Shown here: positions 49,031-59,466 of the stretch, in pieces
Position numbering within the stretch: position 1 is the stretch's first letter
Layout: each line of letters begins with the position of its first letter
Source of the DNA: Trichosphaerium sp. ATCC 40318
Lineage: Eukaryota > Discosea > Flabellinia > Trichosidae
DNA length: 64,000 nucleotides
Assembly (NCBI GenBank): GCA_038496445.1
Contig: JALMLS010000287.1
Coordinates: forward strand, 62,001-126,000
Direction: 5' to 3'
The notes under the pieces: generated by a model
Seen by the model: only the letters and a program-made list of their open reading frames with translations
Database searches by the model: none
What the model was told of the DNA's origin: nothing
Made by a program: the position numbers and the translations under genes

Positions 49031-50697
49031 ATGGATAAAGTGGAGCTGTTAAAGGTTCATCACTTACATTATTGGGTCAGCAATGCTGTGGCGTCTGCTA
49101 CGTATTTTATAGCACGCTTTGGGTTCGAACCTTTGGCATACAGCGGCTTAGAGACTGGAGAGAACTCTAGGGTTACTCATGTAGTGAGAAAAGCGGATGT
49201 ACGTAAAGCAGTAACAAAGTTTCTACACTAGGCTTCAAAAGAGCGCATTTATTGCTACAGTGGAAACCTAGGCGTTCCCAAGTCCATTGATCAAAATTCT
49301 CACTTTTCGTAGATTGTTTTAGCGTTCACGAGTACCTTACTTCCACAAACAACGTCTAGTAGAAGCTCAGACATAGCGCAGTCCATCCTAGTACACGGAG
49401 ACGCAGTACGCGATGTTGCCTTTTTAGTGGAAGATTGCACGTCACTATACAACGTACGTGCGTCTAGGAGGGTTTTCAGAACATAGCAACGTTCAAAAAA
49501 AAGATGACATTTCGTTTGGCCTTTTCAAAAAATCTTTGTCCTGACCTTTAAAAGGTTCTCAAGAGCGAAAAAAAGCATGTAAACATCGTATCAGAACCAC
49601 ATGATACTTCTGATAAGAACGGCAAGGTTACACAGTTTACTATAAAAGTGTTTGGTGCGTGTCAAACGAACACTGGGTTTTTTTTTTATCTGACATTTGT
49701 ATCCTCAAGGCGATGTGACCCATACTTTTATTGATACGTCCGAATACAAGGGTCCTTTCTTACCTAATTTCACACCTATTACGGAGAAAGATCCACTTTC
49801 AGAGCTACCTGGGTACATATATTTTTTTAAGTTCACATGATCTAACACGTGATAAAAGTTTACAACCTGAATTTGACACTATCGATCATTTTGTTGGTAA
49901 TTTAGAAAATGAAAAGCTGGAGAGCATCTGCCAGTGGTACGTCAATAAACCATTCTTTGTTTTCGTGTACAATACTGATACTCGATTAAGGTATCAAGAT
50001 AATCTTGGATTTGATTTATTAAACGCATACACAGTAGAAACAGAGTCAAGCTCTTTTCGATCAAAAATTATTATAAACAAAGCTGGAACTATACGTGTAC
50101 CACTTGTAGCTCCTTTAAAAGCTGGTAAAAAGAAGAGTCAGAACCAAGAGTATTTAGAGTATAATGGTGGAGCAGGAGTACAGCACATTGCGTTTTCTAC
50201 AAAAGACATCGTCAAAACAGTCCGAGCACTAAAGGTATGTTTTACTTTTTTCGAGTTTTAATCGTGAACTCACTTGTATGGTCTAGGGTCGTGGTGTTAA
50301 ATTTCAAACAGTACCAGATGTATACTATGACCATTTACAAAAGCGTCTTGCTGAGGCTGGGTTCAGTATTAAAGAGGATATAGAAGAACTTCGTGAATTA
50401 AAGATTTTGGTTGATTTTAGTGCTTCAGGATACTTGCTTCAAATTTTTACAGGGTTAACTCAAGATAGACCAACAACTTTTATAGAACTTATACAAAGAC
50501 ATAACCACAATGTACGTTTTCAACCAAAAACCCAAAGAGTAAAACCTTTCTGTTGGCGCCATGCACTTTTTGAAAAAAAAGTTGGAACGTATTTCTTCGC
50601 TCTAAAGTTGCACTTCTAGGGCTTTGGTGAAGGCAATATTCAAGCTCTTTATGAGTGTGTAGAAAGATCTCAAGATAAACGTGGTAATCTTGATTAA
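49031..50697 (+). CDS. HPD: 4-hydroxyphenylpyruvate dioxygenase
   Basis: Starts MDKVELLKVHHLHYWVSNA with ATYFIARFGFEPLAYSGL, the classic HPPD opening. The three Fe(II) ligands are visible: His in TIDHFVGN (about 49890), His in GVQHIAFSTKDI (about 50180) and Glu in TFIELIQRHN (about 50487). The enzyme converts 4-hydroxyphenylpyruvate to homogentisate in tyrosine catabolism in the cytosol. The C-terminal gate GFGEGNIQALYECVE is present. About seven exons with short introns; stop TAA 50695-50697. No other tyrosine-pathway gene is adjacent. Identity is certain. Confidence 0.96.
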
Positions 50698-50863
50698 CAT
50701 ATAATGGTGTAAAGAAGAAACAAAGAAACAAAAAAGCAAGATAGCCAAATCAACATCGCAAAAAACAAAATGATATTCAACATTTTTGGTCTTTAATTTG
50801 TATTGTATTATAATAACACCTCACCTCCTTCATACATATGCCTACTTATTAATTATTCATGAA

Positions 50864-52387
50864 TTAAAATAGCGTATGTGTTATAGATTGGTCATATTCT
50901 GTATCTCTTTCTGTATCTCCATCAACGACTAAGCTTCCAACAACTTTTGAAAAATTGCTTAGATCTAATTTCTGAGCAATTTTAGACATTGTGTCATCAT
51001 CAATAGTGCCGCTATCTGTTCCCATATAATACTGTAAAGTGACTCTAACAGGAAACCTTGTATCTCTTACTATATCATGCCCTTAAAAAACGTAAGAAAA
51101 CCAAGACTAGCTCACAAAAGTGACAGCTGAAAAACAAGAAAGAATAAGCGAACCTTGAAGTTCATTAAAATCTCCTTCTTCTTCACCGATAGATATGATG
51201 GCTGGTTCAACACTATTATGGCCAGGCGCTGCTCCATACAACTTTGCATAAAAACCATTAGTTGCCATCATGTACACAATATAGCAAGGACAGCACATGC
51301 ATATGAATGCTGACTTGAGCAAACTGAACACCTTCCTTACGATAATTAGTGTAGAGTTTGGCTTTTTTTTCTTACTTTTTTCGTTCTGCCCACACTTCTT
51401 TTCTTGAGGTTATTGGTACTTGTATCAGTAATAACACATTTTGCTGTAATTCTTCTGTATTCATTTCACTATCGTCATCTAAAGACACACCGCGAGCTTG
51501 TCTATCGTCAGATAATCTTGTTCCAACAAATGAGCATCTTTTTCCATTGTTGTTAAAAAACAGTTGTTGTCCCTGAACAGAGCTTAATGTAACTCAGGTA
51601 CCGATTTTTTTAGTACTTGTTCGTTTGTAATGACTTGTGCTGATGAACCTGAAGCGCTGCATATTATTGATAGTACATGAGGGTTATTTAGTCTTGTCTG
51701 GTAATTGTATAATGCAACATTGAATTTGACAGATTCAGATTTAGGTATTGGAAGCATACACGCTTGTGCTGACACAATGACACTTTTATCACGTGATTTA
51801 CAATATAAAGAACTACCACTCCAGCCGTTAGAATCATGGATATAACTCTTGAGATCCTTCAAGTAGTCCACGAGCCTAAATCGTCAATAAACAAAAAAGG
51901 CCCAAGAGGTGATTGATTCTGGTTTTGTACGATATTGTTTTCAAGCTTGAGTCACTTTCGTTACCGACTACAACCATTACATCTTTCATTGGTACATCTG
52001 TAGTAACGTCTTCAAAGTTTGGTTTACGTATTATAGGAAGGAGATTGTTTTGAACTAAGTTTCGTTAAACGACAATAAAAACAATTTACTGTTTGTATTG
52101 GTTCATTGAAAGATGCGACGTCAGGTAATTAAAATAAAGGCTTCAAGCGTATAAATACGCATAAAACGGTACCAACAAGCGTCATATCACTTATACAAGG
52201 TCCATAACTACTCCCTTTTGTTCTTGCGCAGTCTTCCCAAGAAACATTCGTAATTGTCAACCGATGCGATGCTAAAGAAGTATTAACGCCCGTTAATGCT
52301 GTTTGAGGTCGTTTATTAAGTACCAGCAAGTGAAATGGCTGTCTTGTCATAAGCAAGAGTTTTAGCGCGCAAGATAACATCAGCCAT
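50864..52387 (-). CDS. Conserved protein of unknown function (bacterial-like family)
   Basis: Spliced minus-strand exons give motifs: NVSWEDCARTKGSSYGPCIS, IIRKPNFEDVTTDVPMKDVM, SAQACMLPIPKSESVKFNVA, LFFNNNGKRCSFVGTRLSDD, TEELQQNVLLLIQVPITSR, SVEPAIISIGEEEGDFNEL, and RDTRFPVRVTLQYY ending VVGSLVVDGDTERDTEYD. From memory this looks like a family of uncharacterised proteins best represented in bacteria, with the same order of blocks; I cannot name a domain. No signal peptide or membrane helix. The start is uncertain: MADVILRAKTLAYDK (52387) needs a 25-base intron, and an unspliced alternative starts six bases lower. The neighbour upstream is the HEVIH protein, in the same direction 312 bases away. 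Confidence 0.65.
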
Positions 52388-52699
52388 TGCTTTGCAGGAT
52401 CTGTAGCATATGCTTTTTTTTTCCACTACGGTCAAGAGTGAAAAAGCGCGGCTGTGCACTATGGCATTTGTCAACGTTTGAAAGATTCCTTCTCATTGAT
52501 GAAATACTGTGTAACTAAACCGTCATACAAGAAGAGAACTACTATCATACTGATAGTTCGATCAATTATGTGGAGTTTTCTGATGCACGGTTTTTATTGC
52601 AATTCGTTTATTGTTTTGTATTAACTACATTGGTGACCTTTTGTTGAAGATGATGTTCACGTGCGTGTGGGTACAGTATTTATTTACAAATATTGAATA
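52388..52699. other. Tandem intergenic spacer
   Basis: Separates two minus-strand unknown genes. CACGTG near 52659. Nothing else recognised. Confidence 0.45.
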
Positions 52700-54208
52700 T
52701 TAGGCTTTTGAGAATAGTAAACCATTTGTAACAACTTCAATTTGGTTTTTGTCTATTTTAAGAAAACTAGGTACTTTAAATTTGTTCTCCAATATCTTAC
52801 CAGAACGGTTATTAAACATAGCATCTAACATAGCACTTGCGCTTTCCTAGGTGACAACTATAAGTAAAAACTAAGAAAAAAACATTACCTTGCTAGGAAC
52901 TTTAGACTCCGAATTTGGTAAGTATGCTTCTAAGGCAACTACTAGTTTGAATTGACTCTCATATCGTAAACCTTTGTCTTTAGACTCTGGTGTATCACTA
53001 CTCCAAATATCAACACTTGTAGTACCAAATGAGTCTCTCCATCTTAACATCATTAGCGTTTACCGAAGAACAAAGACTTTGAGTTCGAAGCGCACTTTTC
53101 ATAAAAACCACGTTCTTCAGCATTCCACGATTCCCATATAGACCTTGATTTGTCTGCAAGATTCCAAGCAATTGCTTCGTAAATGCCTGGTATAAACACT
53201 TCTTCTAGTGTTGGATCTTTATCTAAAGGAAGGTTTAAATAACCACTTAACTTAACTAGCGATGTACGTATTGCATGGAGAAGGGGTAGTACAGCGTAAG
53301 ATGCATCATGTTCCGCTTGTGCAGTGTTTGATACTTGCTTTCCTATATGTTGCAAGATGTGAATAACTTCATGACAAGGCACCTGCAGAACAATCAGTTT
53401 CAATTCGAAAAGCAAGTACAAAAAAAAAAACCACGTGCTCTACAACATTGAAAGAAGAAATTGCGATAAAATAAATCCCAATCAAGCTGTCCCTCTAGTT
53501 GCATTACGTAAGATTACAACATCTAGAAAGTATGGTCTTTTAAGATGACTTACTTCCCCACAGCTTCTTCCTCATGTACTCCAAATGAGGTTGTGTAAGT
53601 GTATCAACATTTGGCATAGAAACGCAACTATAATGTGGCCAAGCACACCAATGTGTCTCATAAGGGATCATGTCAGGTCTACCACGCGCTTAAGTAATCA
53701 ATGCAAATAATCAAAGTATTGTACATACGCTCCACATGGTTCATTTGGTACAACCTTGATAGCATCCATAGCAGAAGCCTCAAGATATGGGCAATTTGTT
53801 TTGAAGAATTTCGCTGCTGCCTTAATTATTTTATCGGCCACGTGTGCGTAGCGGTATTTGTCTTTGTTACTAGTAATACTAGATGAGACTTTGGCGTGTA
53901 TTTCATTGATTTGGTCCAAAGAAATAGGTTTTCCTTTTGCCTTCAAAACAATTGTTTCATCGGAGTTCTAGCGGCCGGGTTAGTCGCTTTGAGGGTAAGT
54001 GAGTTACCTCAAGAGTAAGATTGTAGCCGTTTAGACTTTCTTTGTGATTATTTGCAACAGAAAGAAGTAGTGACGCTGTAAATCGATCGGTTACGCGTAA
54101 TCTAATGATATGAGAGCTTTCAGTGGCGTTTCGTTTGTAAATATCCAGCACTGAGTGAATAAGAGTATCAGTGAGTATTTTGCTAGCTTTAGTTGTTGTA
54201 GATGCCAT
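52700..54208 (-). CDS. Protein with HEVIH zincin-like motif, unknown family
   Basis: Starts MASTTTKASKILTDTLIHSV (54208). Exons continue with KAKGKPISLDQINEIHAKV, YLEASAMDAIKVVPNEPCGA, and ETHWCAWPHYSCVSMPNVDT. The motif VPCHEVIHILQHIGKQV (about 53395-53345) is an HExxH pattern as in zincin metallopeptidases, with a candidate downstream acidic ligand in FIPGIYEAIAWNLAD. A 50-base intron is required between GFYEK and WRDSFGTTSVDIW; an unspliced reading shows a misleading stop there. The junction before VPCHEVIH has no phase-correct GT donor and may use GC. It ends LLFSKA at 52700. No signal peptide. Peptidase activity is a hypothesis. Confidence 0.62.
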
Positions 54209-54960
54209 CAATTGTGTTACAAAGACTATTACGTAGCAAACGACTAACTTAACGTAGCGTTTTTCACAGAATTACAACCTGAACAGAACCTTTTACGTAT
54301 ACTACCCGTAAATGATATTATTGGCTGTTGTACATATTACACGACTACGAAATGTTGTAGATCATTACGGCTTAGTGGCTAGAGTATTGTACTCTCGACT
54401 TTCTCAAATGCAACATAACAAGAATAAGATTAATTGAAACAGAACCACGAAGTTTGTTTGCGGCTCTTGTTTTTTTCTTGTTGGTGTTAGCAGTCGCAAA
54501 CCTGGTCCACAACATGTGTATTACAAAGGCATATAGTGGCATTCGTAGTCACAAACAACTAGCCATAGATAATACGTATAGCCATGTATTTTTCACCAAG
54601 TTTTTGGCTAAGTATTCAGATTTTGAGAACGTAAGCATAAGTAGTAATATAATGAGTCCGTGCATGTCTTTTTACCTTGGGATAAAGGTCTTTAGTTTCT
54701 TGGGTATAGTCACTGAATTTATTTAATGACTGAGTTCACTTACTAAGAAAGACATTGACTAAGTCCATCTTAAGAGTCAAATTGCTTGCGCACTTCTTTT
54801 TCGCATCAACTACGCTATTAACCGCTCATGTTACAACGTATGTCAGGTGAGTAAGTAATAACGATCTTACATGTACTAGGCACTCTTGCAGCTCACAGGT
54901 TTCGTATGCGCTCTGTAGTAAGAGTTTCTGCACCTACAGCAACTAAAACTGTTGAAAAAG
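54209..54960. other. Divergent intergenic region
   Basis: 750 bases between the HEVIH gene and the MORN2/LRR gene. An open plus-strand frame with hydrophobic start (54454-54726) lacks an ATG at its beginning. No supported gene. Confidence 0.4.
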
Positions 54961-57149
54961 ATGTACACTGCACCAACAGGCACTACAACAACGGTCCATC
55001 CAACTACAGGCCTTATTCCAGTAAACGGACATTTTACAGTTCAGTACGCTTTCTACTTTACGATTCGACATGTGTACCAGCGATTTTTTCAAACAAGACT
55101 TTTATTAAGGTTGCTATTTTGTTCTCGTCCGCCCGCGCCTTTATCTTCATTTCTAACCGTCTTATTTGATAGGGTTTTAAAGAACAAAACAATAAACGAT
55201 TGCAAGAAACACGTGTTCATAAAGATGAAGAAGGAAACGACAACAGCGGTAGTTTAGAAGGAGAATGTAAAGAATGGCATGAAAACGGACAATTAAGTTG
55301 CAAGTACTTTGTGAAGGATGGCAAGAAAGAAGGCGACATAGAATGTTGGGATGAAAATGGTGAGATGTATTTGAAGGGATGTTTTTCAAACGGTGATAGT
55401 GCACGTGTTGATCCGAACAAGTGGTTACATTACAACAGCGAGTTTAGAGCAGTTTCTATGTTAAATGAGGTTGTACCTCGCCTTTCTAGTGTCCATACTA
55501 TTGATCTTTCTTTTTGCAATGATATTACAGATAGCAAACTACGTGACCTTTCAGGTGTTCATACAATCAAGCTCGGTAGTTGTTATTCACGTGAACTCAC
55601 ACACAAGGGTATTGAAGCTCTCGCTGGCGTTCATACTATTGACCTATCACGGAATGGGAGTGAAGAAATCAAGAGAGGGCTCAAAGCGCTAAATAGTGTT
55701 CATACTATTAACTTGCAACATTGTGGTGCTATACGTGATGACTATCTCAAAGCTCTTGCTGGCGTTTATTCGATCAACCTTGAAAGTTGTGAAGTGACTG
55801 ACGAAGGTGTCAAAGCTCTGAAAGGTGTTCATACAATTAACCTTTCTTGCACTAATGTAACGGATGAAGGTATTAAAGCACTTAAAGGTGTTCATACCAT
55901 TAACCTTGACAACTGCCAATACATATCAGATGAAGGCATTAAGGCACTCAAAGGCGTTCATACAATTAGGCTTAATACTTGCAACATAACTGATGAAGGC
56001 ATCAAACAACTGAAAGGTGTTCATACTATCGATTTATCATTCACCGCAGTATCAGATAGAGGCATTAAGGAACTTTCTGGTGTTCACAGTATTGGCCTTT
56101 TAACTACAAATGTAACAGATGATGGTATTAGAGCGCTTAAAGGTGTTCACACCATAAAACTTGCACATTGCAGACATATATCAGATGAAGGAATTTCATT
56201 TCTCAACGGCGCTAATACTATTGACCTTTCCGCTACTCCAATAACAGATAAGGGTATCAAGGCTCTTGCTGGTGTCTATTTTATAGACCTAAGTTATACT
56301 TCAGTAACTAATGAAGGTATTAAAGCGCTAAAAGGTGTTCATACTATTAGCCTACAACAAACAAATGTGACGAATGTGAATGAACTTGTCGGGGTTTCTG
56401 CTATTAACCTTCAAGAGACTATGGTAACAGATGAAGGCATTCAAAACCTCGCTGGCGTACATACCATTGACCTCTTTAATTGTACAGGAGTAACAAGTGA
56501 GGGTATCAAGGCACTTGCAGGTGTTCATACTATTGATCTTGGTTGTACTAATGTGACAGATGATGGCATCAAAGCTCTTAAAGGTGTTCACTCTATTGAC
56601 CTTAGGGACACTTCAGTAACCGATGAAGGCATTAACACTCTCAACGGGGTTCATACGATTATCCTTGATAACGCTCCAGTTACAGATGAAGGGATTAAGA
56701 AACTTGCTGGTGTTCATACTATCGATCTTTGCGATTGCCAAGAAATAACCACCGAAGGTATAAAAGAGCTCAGAGGTGTTCATACTATTAACTTGACCCG
56801 CACTACAGTAGAAGATGAAGGTGTCAAAGAGCTCAAGGGCGTTCATACCATTAACCTTTGTGAAACAGACGTGACTGATGACGGCATCAAAGCGCTTTCT
56901 GGTGTACATACTATTGACCTTTGTAGAACTAAAGTTACAGACAAATCTATAGAAGCACTTAAAGGTGTGAAAGCCATTAATCTTGAAGGATGCGAAGGCA
57001 TAACAACAAAAGATCCTCTCTCTTTCTATGGCATTTCAACCCTTAATCTTATGGACACTAGTGTCGAAACATACAATATTAGAATGCCTCCTGGGTTTGA
57101 ATTTTATGACTTTAATGATTATGAAATAAATATCAACAAACCATGGTGA
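54961..57149 (+). CDS. MORN2-repeat plus long leucine-rich-repeat protein
   Basis: The main exon (about 55173-57149) has no introns. It opens with two MORN2-type units (GECKEWHENGQLSCKYFVKDG, GDIECWDENGEMYLKGCF), then more than twenty LRRs of 22-24 residues with consensus GVHTIDL-x-x-T/C-x-V-T-D-E-G-I-K-A-L-x. The frame is open at its 5' side to a splice-like AG at 55172 and has no ATG until about 55366. A short exon starting at ATG 54961 (MYTAPTGTTTT) with donor at 55021 would join in phase; this is a guess. LRRs bind proteins; MORN2 units are best known from bacteria and large DNA viruses. The repeats are alike at DNA level, so the array expanded recently. Confidence 0.78.
55480..57080 (+). 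repeat. Tandem LRR-coding array, about 66-72 base period
   Basis: Each unit includes a variant of GGTGTTCATACTATTGACCT followed by a GATGAAGGTATTAAA-like block. Over 20 units; many keep near-identical nucleotides, including synonymous sites. Confidence 0.9.
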
Positions 57150-57724
57150 TAACCTTAATAAAACAATTACATTACACCTTTTTTTAAAATCTCTGTCCTG
57201 TCTTGCTTTACAGTTTCAATATGTATGTAAACTTCCATAAAATACACGCTACAAGAGCTATGTATATCAACCAAATGTTGCTTTTTCTTCAGTGTAACCT
57301 CAAGTGTAAGTTATGAACGCCGTTAAATAGTGCAAGCCTCGTGTCGTAAGAAAAATTAGAATGTAAATGCATTGACCATTGCAATCTTCAAGTTGGCAAC
57401 TGGCAGGTTCATAATTATGGTAATGTTGGCACGTCAGCGTCCACGTTTCCGTCTTGTGGCTAAAAATCCGAATAATGTGCGAATAAGGAACTTACCTATA
57501 ACAACGTCTCAGATTACTCTTGTTACATGTACAGTTACAATGTATCCTCCCTAAATTAACTTGAAAGAGGAATACAATTAGCCAAAACTTGTGCTGATAA
57601 ATCAGTAATTGCCAGGTCAAGCGTTCGTTTTACCCAATCACGTGTACAAGGCAAAACTACCTCAAGCTAAACGGTGTTCATTGTCCTAGCATTAACGGCA
57701 AGACGACGCGGATAATTGCTATCA
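57150..57724. other. Intergenic spacer between repeat genes
   Basis: AT-rich, CACGTG near 57641, about 80 bases before the next start codon. No gene seen. Confidence 0.5.
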
Positions 57725-59197
57725 ATGGCAACACAACGCAAGGTACTTGCTCTTGTTACTCATACGTATGCGTTAGGTCCTATTTTAACGACTAAATAGG
57801 AGAATACAACAAAATTGGGTTATGTCAATCTATTACAGCTTCCAACCGAGCTACATCTCGATATTATCGATCTAGACTATGAAGTGTACACAAAATGGCC
57901 TGTTTTATCCTCACAAGCGGCAATGAATACAAGGTTTGATGACGACTTAGAAAAACATGGAAAATGGGTGAAAAAGGGATATGAGCGATACAGCGCAGTC
58001 ACTCATGTACAGGAGACAAATACTTTGTTTGGACATAACCTTTGTGAATATGTAAAACAATTTAAAAGGACCATGAAAACACGTGTAGAATATTACTCTA
58101 AACAAGGTTGCAGAGGAAATCAAATAGTGAACTTAAGACATCCTACATTACAAGTTATACATATTGAACGCTGGAGACATGGTAAACTACATGGAGAGTT
58201 CAAAGGATTCCATGAACTAAAACGTGATATTGGAGGTGATCTAATAGTAGCAGAGAAAGGACGGTATGTCAATGGTGAGCTTGGTGGGGAGTACAAGTGT
58301 TGGGATCAAAACAATGTTTTGGTGAAGAAGTGTAACTTTGTGAATGGTAAGCTTCAAGGAGAATATAAACTTTGGGTTCCGTACAATAGTGTTGATTGTA
58401 TATCACAGAGAGGTACTTTTGTTGATGATAAACTTAATGGGATATGTGAGTTTTGGTATAGTGGTAGCATTAGCAAACAGTGTTATTTTGAACATGATAA
58501 ACCTAAAGGAGAGTACCAATCGTGGAGTGAAGCTAAATTAATTGAAAAAGGAGATTATGTCAATGGTGTACAAGAAGGGGAATGGAATGAATGGAATGAG
58601 TCTGGCCAATCATGTCATCAAGTAAACTATGTGAATGGGAAAAGAGAAGGATACTTAAAGTTCTGGCATGATAATGGTCAATTGCAGAGTCAGACTAGTT
58701 ATGCCAATGATGTAGAAGAAGGAGAGAGTAAGGAATGGGATGAAAACGGCCGATTGGTTTTTTGTAAAACTTACTCTGGTGGTCATTTGCATGGAGAGTA
58801 TAAGCATTGGTATGAAAATGGGCAATTGCAAATTCAATGTAATTACATCAATGGTAGCAGAGAGGGACTTTGTAATCATTGGAATGAAAAGGGCATATTA
58901 GAATTACAGATCACTTATGTAAATGATAAACATGAAGGGGATTACAAGCTATGGTATGATAATGGCCAATTGAGAGAGCAATGCAACTATGTAAATCATA
59001 AACGAGAAGGTGAAGACAAGTATTGGTATGACAATGGTCAATTGAAACAGCTAAGTAATTATGTAAATGGTTTATTGGAAGGAGAGGTAAAGGTTTGGTA
59101 CGACAATGGCCAATTGAAACAACTGAGCAATTATGTCAATGGTAAATTGGTCGGAGAGTGCAAGTGTTGGAATAGAAACGGTCAGTTGAAAGAGTAG
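57725..59197 (+). CDS. F-box protein with MORN2-type repeat array
   Basis: A first exon MATQRK (57725-57742) joins in phase, through a 56-base intron, to ENTTKLGYVNLLQLPTELHL, which begins an F-box-like motif. The rest is intronless. About 14 MORN2-type units of 23-25 residues (YVNGKREGEWKYWYDNGQL pattern; for example ESKEWDENGRLVF, GEYKHWYENGQLQIQCNY) run from about 58150 to the stop at 59195-59197. MORN2 arrays occur in bacterial proteins and are abundant, often with F-boxes, in giant viruses of amoebae. An SCF receptor with a repeat-based recognition surface is inferred. The small first exon is a host-like feature. Confidence 0.82.
58150..59190 (+). repeat. MORN2-type coding repeat array, about 69-72 base period
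   Basis: Units carry TGGTATGATAATGGTCAATTG-like and AATTATGTAAATGG-like blocks; the last three (from about 58945) are close DNA copies. Confidence 0.85.
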
Positions 59198-59466
59198 CCA
59201 TTACATCAATGGTACTGGAATGAGTGAAGAGTGTTGTTTTATTAAGTGCCAATAAAGAATAAAGATTATCGTTTGTAGAAAATCATAACAACCATCTTGA
59301 CAAAAAATTAAGGAAGCAGGTACACATGTGTCGAGCTAGTGAAATTCGCATTTACAAGATGTAAGTAGTAAATAGTTATTAACACGTGATATCATGCCAT
59401 TAGTTTCGGAAAGCAAAAAGATAAACAGTGTCAATTTCAAAGATTTATTTTTTTTCTTGGTTTTAT

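Noticed and set aside
53053-53056. Apparent overlapping stop/start (TAATG) suggesting two genes
   Set aside because: A 50-base GT-AG intron joins GFYEK to WRDSFGTT in phase, so it is one gene.
54350-54420. Possible tRNA-like segment
   Set aside because: No closing acceptor stem or T-arm consensus could be paired.
55689-56909. Long minus-strand open frames inside the LRR array
   Set aside because: They mirror the tandem repeat on the plus strand (repeated VNSMNT-like motifs) and have no start or domain of their own.
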